A DNA stretch of 64,000 nucleotides from Pseudolysobacter sp964466115 (GTDB lineage Bacteria > Pseudomonadota > Gammaproteobacteria > Xanthomonadales > Rhodanobacteraceae). The notes beneath the pieces are model-generated. The model was not told where the DNA came from. It saw only the letters and a program-made list of their open reading frames with translations, and did not search any database. Of this stretch, positions 58,920-64,000 are shown one piece after another. Both the position numbers and the translations under genes were made by a program. Position 1 is the first letter of the stretch. Each line of letters begins with the position of its first letter. The stretch spans positions 248,001 to 312,000 of the forward strand of contig CAYXMH010000001.1 of assembly GCA_964466115.1 (NCBI GenBank). Direction: 5' to 3'.

Positions 58920-60311
58920 TTAAGCCTGCATCAATGATTCGACCGTTTTTCGGTAGCGGTCTGCAATCCGCTGCTCATCCAGATGATGAAAATCACGCAC
59001 CACCCAGCGCCCCGCCACCATCACATCGCGCACCAAATTCTGATTCCCGGCAAACACCAAGGTGTCGAGCACAGTCGTCGTATCGCGCGCCGCAAGCAAC
59101 GGTGCGCGGTCATCCAATACGATTAAATCCGCGCGAATCGACGTACTGTGCGTCAGTTCTCCGCTACGAAAGCCGCTGGCCTGTGCCCCGCCAAAAAGCG
59201 TGTTGCCCCAAAGCGTTTCAGCAACACTTCCAATCAGCTCGGAAACGGCGATATTGCGATGTTTGCTTTGCAACCTTTGTCCGTATTCCAGCCAACGCAA
59301 TTCTTCTATGGGGGAAACGGAAATATGGCTGTCCGATCCTATGCCAAATACGCCATTCGCTTCGATGTACGCTTTTAATGCGAACAAGCCATCGCCAAGA
59401 TTGGCCTCCGTGGTTGGGCACAACCCGACTACCGCGCCGCTATTTGCCACACGGCGAATTTCATCATCGTTCATATGCGTGGCATGGACCAAACACCAGC
59501 GCTGGTCCACCGGCGCATTATCCAATAACCATTCCACCGGACGCGCATCCCGATAGGCCAGGCAATCCTGAACCTCTCCAATCTGTTCGGCGATATGAAT
59601 ATGAATTGGACTTCGCTGCGCCACCGGTGATTCCACAACGGTGCTCAAGGCGTCCGGCGGCACCGCGCGCAAGCTGTGCAAGGCAATGCCAATTTTGACG
59701 ACAGCGTTTTCCAACGCGCGCAATTGCTCAACCAGTTTTATATAGGCATCGACCGGGTTGTGAAAACGCGTTTGCCGCTCATTCAACGCGCGCCCGTCAA
59801 AACCGCCTTGCATATATAACGTTGGCAGCAGCGTAAGCCCAATGCCGGCCTCGCTGGCGGCTTCCACCAACGCCAACGACATTTCCGTAGGGTCGGCATA
59901 GGGTCTACCGTCGGGTCTATGGTGCAAATAATGGAATTCGCAAACATGCGTATAACCGGCCTTCAGCATTTCCACATACAATTGCGCGGCAATCGCTTTT
60001 AATGCCGCGGGATTGATCGCCGAGGCAAAACGATACATGACTTCACGCCAGGTCCAGAAACTGTCTTTTGCCTGCGTTTGTCTCTCGGCCAAACCCGCCA
60101 TAGCGCGCTGAAACGCATGTGAATGCAAATTCGGCATGCCGGGCAATACAAAACGGCCGAGATATTGCGAATTGCTGCGATCGCCGTTTGCTGTAAGTGC
60201 TACGCCATGTTCCGAATCCAACGCGAACTGCGCAGCGTTGATCCAACCGCGCGGCGACCAGACATGATCGGCGTAATAATGAGCGCTATTGCATTCAGCA
60301 GCTGACAACAT
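58920..60311 (-). CDS. hutF: Formimidoylglutamate deiminase
   Basis: Amidohydrolase that deaminates N-formimino-L-glutamate to N-formyl-glutamate, the ammonia-releasing branch of histidine catabolism. Motifs: GMPNLHSHAFQRAMAG, ECEFHYLHH-like segment (VCEFHYLHHRPDG), HIHIAEQIGEVQDC, WCLVHATHM and FGIGSDSHISVSPIEELRWLEY. The ATG at 60311 gives 463 residues, near the family size; the frame stays open about 29 codons further upstream without support. Its presence implies a HutG-type formylglutamate deformylase elsewhere. Confidence 0.93.
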   Translation of the reverse strand: MLSAAECNSAHYYADHVWSPRGWINAAQFALDSEHGVALTANGDRSNSQYLGRFVLPGMPNLHSHAFQRAMAGLAERQTQAKDSFWTWREVMYRFASAINPAALKAIAAQLYVEMLKAGYTHVCEFHYLHHRPDGRPYADPTEMSLALVEAASEAGIGLTLLPTLYMQGGFDGRALNERQTRFHNPVDAYIKLVEQLRALENAVVKIGIALHSLRAVPPDALSTVVESPVAQRSPIHIHIAEQIGEVQDCLAYRDARPVEWLLDNAPVDQRWCLVHATHMNDDEIRRVANSGAVVGLCPTTEANLGDGLFALKAYIEANGVFGIGSDSHISVSPIEELRWLEYGQRLQSKHRNIAVSELIGSVAETLWGNTLFGGAQASGFRSGELTHSTSIRADLIVLDDRAPLLAARDTTTVLDTLVFAGNQNLVRDVMVAGRWVVRDFHHLDEQRIADRYRKTVESLMQA

Positions 60312-60494
60312 GTGTTTATCCGCTTGGGAGGCGATCCAAAGGAAGAACCGCGCTGATCCTATTGTATAGGTATCGGACTCAAACGCACGCCATTGCACGA
60401 GTTGTCCTGCATCAACGGGTGGCTTAAGTGTATTTGGATAAACGCCGATCGATTCGTCGCGACAACGATCTTAAATTCTGTAACTAAAGCCCCA

Positions 60495-61427
60495 CTATTG
60501 GCAACCCATGGTCAATTCAGCGCGAATCGGCGCGGGCGGTGACGAGGCCATGCTGTCCAAACAACGAGGCATGACCTCACCCGGCAGCTCAGTGTTGGGC
60601 CGAGCAGTCAACGCCGTAATCATGGTGGGCGGGGCATCGGTCGCGATATCTATGCAGCCGTTCGGTGTCAATGCAATCTCTTGTGCTGGCAAGCCGGAGG
60701 CATACAATGCGGTAAACGTCACTACGCGCAGATCGCGATTGCATAAACGACGCAATCTTACGGATTCCGATCGCACTCCTTCATTTACCGACAAACTGAC
60801 CGGTGTCCATGCCGGAGAATGACCCGCGCACTGTCCATCGAACGTAATAGGGCGAATAAGCTGTCCGCCCGCAACTATGGGTTGCACATCAAGGTTAACG
60901 GGTAGGGGCCTAACCCAACGAAACGCTCCGCGTGGCTGACCGTCGCTTCCGTCGGAACGGTACGAAATAAAACTCCAACGTGAACTCACATTTATTGTGA
61001 AAGGGTCTGAAGAATTTATAGGATTGCTGCTGATCTCACCGTTAAAAGTCATCTGAGGATAATCCATCATGGAAAACAACGTTGGATTCGATGATGAAAT
61101 CTGAACCGTCGTATAAAGCCCATCGCAGCTAAAACCATCAGGGCATTCATTACCTATGCGATACCTTACTCTGATTCTATCGCTGACACACATAGTTTGT
61201 GGTAAGACATCAACACGCCAATTAGGCAATCCCAGAGCATTCGGATCTGGATGATTTAGATCGCAACCTGATATAACTGACATTGTCAAAATACCCGCCA
61301 ATACATAAATAGTTCTTTTTTGTAAAAAACATGAAAATTTAAAATAAAACATTTTCGCACACTCATTGACTAAGTTTGCGAACAAGGCAGATTTGCCGCG
61401 AACAATAACTCGGCTTGATAGGTTCAT
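60495..61427 (-). CDS. Predicted lipoprotein of unknown function
   Basis: Protein of 310 residues whose hydrophobic segment YVLAGILTMSVISGC ends in a lipobox (Cys55, or Cys30 if translation starts at the inner ATG at 61352). The ATG at 61427 overlaps the upstream stop codon (ATGA), suggesting translational coupling, though it adds an unusual 25-residue extension ahead of the signal. The mature part has about eight cysteines and beta-strand-like sequence, with no recognised domain. Paired with the exported protein before it. Confidence 0.75.
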   Translation of the reverse strand: MNLSSRVIVRGKSALFANLVNECAKMFYFKFSCFLQKRTIYVLAGILTMSVISGCDLNHPDPNALGLPNWRVDVLPQTMCVSDRIRVRYRIGNECPDGFSCDGLYTTVQISSSNPTLFSMMDYPQMTFNGEISSNPINSSDPFTINVSSRWSFISYRSDGSDGQPRGAFRWVRPLPVNLDVQPIVAGGQLIRPITFDGQCAGHSPAWTPVSLSVNEGVRSESVRLRRLCNRDLRVVTFTALYASGLPAQEIALTPNGCIDIATDAPPTMITALTARPNTELPGEVMPRCLDSMASSPPAPIRAELTMGCQ

Positions 61428-62011
61428 TTCTTCACCCCGCCATTAAGTAAACTGCGCTGCAAACCATAAAACTGAAGTATCGTCTTCACTCCGGGCGTTA
61501 GATTTATTTCAACCACCGTCGGTTGATCTTTATACGACCACAGCGTGAACTGATATTGATCGAAACCGATGGAGGCCAACGAATAGGACGCATTGGAATT
61601 AGCGGTGCCGCCAATGTCGACTGAACTGGATATTGCGTTGCCGAATAAATCGCCGGCGTTCGTTCCATAACCAATCAATTGCAACAGCGGTTTTCCGATC
61701 GCGTCAACAGCGGATAAATAAGTCGGCTTGCAATTGGCGCAAGCGCTCACTTCCAGATAATCGCCATTCAGCTGAATGTGCTGATCTTGCATATCCAGAG
61801 TAAGTAACCCGGGGCGTTGCAACTCCAAATGCCCTTTGATTGGGCCTTGCATCTTGCCGGTTGTTAAGTCGACGTCATAGCGATCGAAACTGGTGCTTAA
61901 TGCGCTGACGTTCGAGCCCACCCAATCCGATAATGAAACGGCGCGCGCTAAGGAAACATCGCACAGCGACAGCGCCGATATCAAACCAGCGTAGATTACC
62001 CTCAATTTCAT
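61424..62011 (-). CDS. Secreted protein of unknown function
   Basis: Exported protein of 195 residues. The ATG at 62011 gives a signal peptide (MKLRVIYAGLISALS... ending near LARA). The mature part contains a CANC pair near residue 90 and alternating polar/hydrophobic strands; the end reads LLNGGVKK. I recognise no family. It overlaps the lipoprotein gene by four bases, so the two probably work together at the envelope. Confidence 0.75.
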   Translation of the reverse strand: MKLRVIYAGLISALSLCDVSLARAVSLSDWVGSNVSALSTSFDRYDVDLTTGKMQGPIKGHLELQRPGLLTLDMQDQHIQLNGDYLEVSACANCKPTYLSAVDAIGKPLLQLIGYGTNAGDLFGNAISSSVDIGGTANSNASYSLASIGFDQYQFTLWSYKDQPTVVEINLTPGVKTILQFYGLQRSLLNGGVKK

Positions 62012-62220
62012 AGTGTCATGGCCTTTTTTACCTGGATGAATTCGCGGTTGCACGACGGAGACTCTTGTTTGTACAAACCACCAGTGCGCAGCATGCCACT
62101 ACCAAAGTGAATGATTGGCTCAGGGCGACATTTTTTTTGTAACAATTTGTTACGTGAGCGGGATTGGCCAAGAATCGGCACCGCAAAACGCGAATGGCTT
62201 ATCTTGCCCCTTGGGTGTTC

Positions 62221-63183
62221 CTAGTTGACTGTCGCCGGTGGCATACGAACCACGATCGGCACATTGCACAAATCAATGTGCCCGGCCGGCACGCGATACC
62301 ACTCGTCATGCCGGTTGCGGCGCGACTCGACCAAGGCCGTGAAGATTGGCGTATCGGTACGAATCACCTGCAAATGGGATCGTTCCGCCACCGGCACATC
62401 GGCCGCTAAACGAATCGATTTAATCGCAACTCGTTGTTCCTCTTTTTCGTAAAAGCCCAGAGCCCCCGTGCCGCGCGGTAAGCTGGATAAGAGCTCAATG
62501 CCCTGTACCACCCGACCAACCAAAGTGACATTGCGATCCAAATGACGCGGTGCATGACCAATCACCACATACAACTCCGAACCGCCACCGGAATTCGGAT
62601 CGTTATCGCGGCCGACACCGACCATGCCATAACAATGCGTGAGCCATGCGCGCCCGGCTTTCGGATCGCGAGCGGCCGGAAACCCATTGGAAAACCCGAT
62701 TTGCGGGGCATACACATCCGGATCGGGCAATCGAGTAAACGCCAAATCCCTACTCCAAGGGATACTAAATTCGGCACCCAAGGTGCGTTTGGCCTGTTTG
62801 ATCTCGCGCTCTTTGCCTGTTTCACCGGCATCGGGATCGCCCCATTGCACGACATAGTTGTCTTGAGCGCGAATAATCGGCAGCCCATCGAAATAATTTT
62901 CCCGCACCAGCGCCTTGATATTGGCGCTATGGTTAGGAGCGAAAGCGGGCGCCAATTCGATGACCACGCGGCCACTGGCTAATTCCAAATACAATGTGTT
63001 TTCGGGATCCAATGGTCGCCAGTCCGACGCTTTAGACGCGGCAATCACCTGCGTCATAGTCAAATGCTTTGATTGATTGGCAGGTTCGGCATAGGCGTGA
63101 TCCAGCCACAACAAACCGATGCCGATGCCGATCAAAAAATGATTTACCCTTGTAAAGACATTTAAATTGGGCTGATTTTTCAT
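62221..63183 (-). CDS. Cyclophilin-type peptidyl-prolyl isomerase, exported
   Basis: Prolyl isomerase of 320 residues with an N-terminal signal or anchor (~12-32, ending near AYAEP). The cyclophilin fold is visible in TLYLELASGRVVIELAPAFAPNHSANIKALVRENYFDGLPIIRAQDNYVVQWGD, GMVGVGRDNDPNSGGGSELYVVIG and RNVTLVGRVVQGIELL. The pattern differs from classic PpiA/PpiB (GSELYVVIG in place of GSQFFI), with an inserted region and a ~90-residue C-terminal part, so it belongs to a divergent cyclophilin group. The CDF transporter gene ends 13 bp upstream on the same strand. Confidence 0.85.
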   Translation of the reverse strand: MKNQPNLNVFTRVNHFLIGIGIGLLWLDHAYAEPANQSKHLTMTQVIAASKASDWRPLDPENTLYLELASGRVVIELAPAFAPNHSANIKALVRENYFDGLPIIRAQDNYVVQWGDPDAGETGKEREIKQAKRTLGAEFSIPWSRDLAFTRLPDPDVYAPQIGFSNGFPAARDPKAGRAWLTHCYGMVGVGRDNDPNSGGGSELYVVIGHAPRHLDRNVTLVGRVVQGIELLSSLPRGTGALGFYEKEEQRVAIKSIRLAADVPVAERSHLQVIRTDTPIFTALVESRRNRHDEWYRVPAGHIDLCNVPIVVRMPPATVN

Positions 63184-63196
63184 TTTTTAATAATAC

Positions 63197-64000
63197 TCAA
63201 TCATTTGAATTTGGAGCGCAATGCGTATCGACGCATTCGCTGACTTCAACCTGGATCGTGGCATGCGCAATACCAAACCGCTCGCGCAACACCTGCTTGA
63301 TGGCCGTTAACACCATCACGCTGTCACTCAAGTCGGTCAAGCGCACGTGCAAAGTGGCAATGTGCTTGCCGCCCGCCAATTGCCATAAATGCAAATGATG
63401 CACATCGTGAATCTGCGGCGCCGCGGCAATCACAGCAGCCACCACCTCCTCTTCTTCGACGCCATCCGGAACGCCTTCAAGCAAAATATGACCGGACCGG
63501 CGCAGTAGCAGCCAGGCGCTGCGCAAGATTAGCAGTGCCACGGCCAACGCGACCAGGGGATCCGTCCAACTCCAACCCATATAGCGCAGCAATAAAGCGG
63601 CCACCACCGCGCCTAAGGAACCCAATAAATCTCCCCATACGTGCAGATGGGCACCAACGATATTTAAGTCGTCATGATCGTGCACATGCAAAACCCGCAG
63701 CACAACCGCATTAATGCTAAAACCGAACAGTGCGACCAACAGCATCACCGTGCTAAGCACCGGCTGCGGTGCCGCAAAACGCAACAGGGCCTCACCGACG
63801 ATCCATACCACCAATAGCAACTGGATTAACGCATTGCTATAGCCTGCCAATACTTCCAAGCGCGCATATCCGAAACTGCGCCGCCTATCCGCCGGGCGCC
63901 GTGCATAATGCGCACCGGCCCAAGCCAAACCGAGCGCCAGCACATCGACCAGCATGTGACCGGCATCGGCAAGCAAGGCTAGCGATCCAGACCACCAGCC
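63197..64000 (-). CDS. Cation diffusion facilitator (zinc/cobalt/cadmium efflux), 5' end cut
   Basis: Inner-membrane metal/proton antiporter. About 268 residues are visible; the N-terminus with the first membrane segment is beyond the right edge. The metal-binding HxxxD pairs are present in two membrane segments: LADAGHMLVDVLAL and AHLHVWGDLLGS. A His-rich loop (VHDHDD) lies before the second. The cytoplasmic C-terminal domain contains VHHLHLWQLAGGKH and ends CVDTHCAPNSND. Fits the CzcD/ZitB group; the metal cannot be told. Confidence 0.94.
   Translation of the reverse strand, partial: GWWSGSLALLADAGHMLVDVLALGLAWAGAHYARRPADRRRSFGYARLEVLAGYSNALIQLLLVVWIVGEALLRFAAPQPVLSTVMLLVALFGFSINAVVLRVLHVHDHDDLNIVGAHLHVWGDLLGSLGAVVAALLLRYMGWSWTDPLVALAVALLILRSAWLLLRRSGHILLEGVPDGVEEEEVVAAVIAAAPQIHDVHHLHLWQLAGGKHIATLHVRLTDLSDSVMVLTAIKQVLRERFGIAHATIQVEVSECVDTHCAPNSND

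Overview
The window looks like a chromosomal segment of a gammaproteobacterium, most plausibly an uncultured relative of the Xanthomonadales (Lysobacterales). The signs are a DksA with a long Lys/Ala/Pro-rich N-terminus, a FimX-type protein, the EF-P/EpmB pair, HutF-type histidine degradation, and many secreted proteins of the DUF1800/DUF1501 and P-domain/lamin-tail kinds. Placement is by gene content only. No prophage, transposase, CRISPR array or rRNA is visible; one tRNA (Pro, CGG) is present. Both window edges cut genes: hisS on the left and a cation-efflux gene on the right.

Layout. 1-11 kb: hisS, tRNA-Pro, a secreted trypsin-fold protease, a PIG-L deacetylase, a glycine-zipper envelope protein, cysS-sufE, a variant dksA, yidD overlapping pyrC, and an M23 peptidase. 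11-19 kb: a DUF1800-DUF1501-cupredoxin operon converging on a very large secreted protein with two CxxCH haem motifs. 19-30.7 kb: a degenerate squalene/phytoene-synthase-like gene with gph-ubiG, mtaD, efp divergent from epmB, fimX, htpX, gluQ and phaB-phaR-phaB. 31-40 kb: a secreted protein of unknown function, DUF2058, slyX, gmd, ugd, an FKBP isomerase, yheS, a sat-cysC fusion and a glutathione peroxidase. 40.8-43.5 kb: a YtrA-type GntR/ABC operon behind a palindromic operator. 43.5-49.5 kb: an OmpA-like protein, an LRR protein, a second copy of the CxxCH protein and a PilG/PilH-like receiver. 49.6-64 kb: lhr, a P-domain/lamin-tail protein, a fucose-synthase-like gene, hutU-hutF, a lipoprotein pair, a cyclophilin and a CDF transporter.

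Two observations stand out. First, a 2,770-bp block (16117-18886 and 45972-48741, same orientation) appears identical in two otherwise diverged paralogues. The edges are sharp and one lies inside the coding sequence, which suggests recent gene conversion or, alternatively, an assembly artefact. Second, five unrelated proteins with signal peptides end in the same short tail, roughly [DE]-x-[IL]-[LF]-x-x-G-[FL]-[DEG]. A sixth occurrence follows the signal peptide of the DUF1800 protein. This looks like an uncharacterised terminal sorting or processing signal. gmd, the fcl-like gene, ugd and sat-cysC together could supply GDP-fucose, UDP-glucuronate and PAPS for surface polysaccharide, but no glycosyltransferase or sulfotransferase is in the window.
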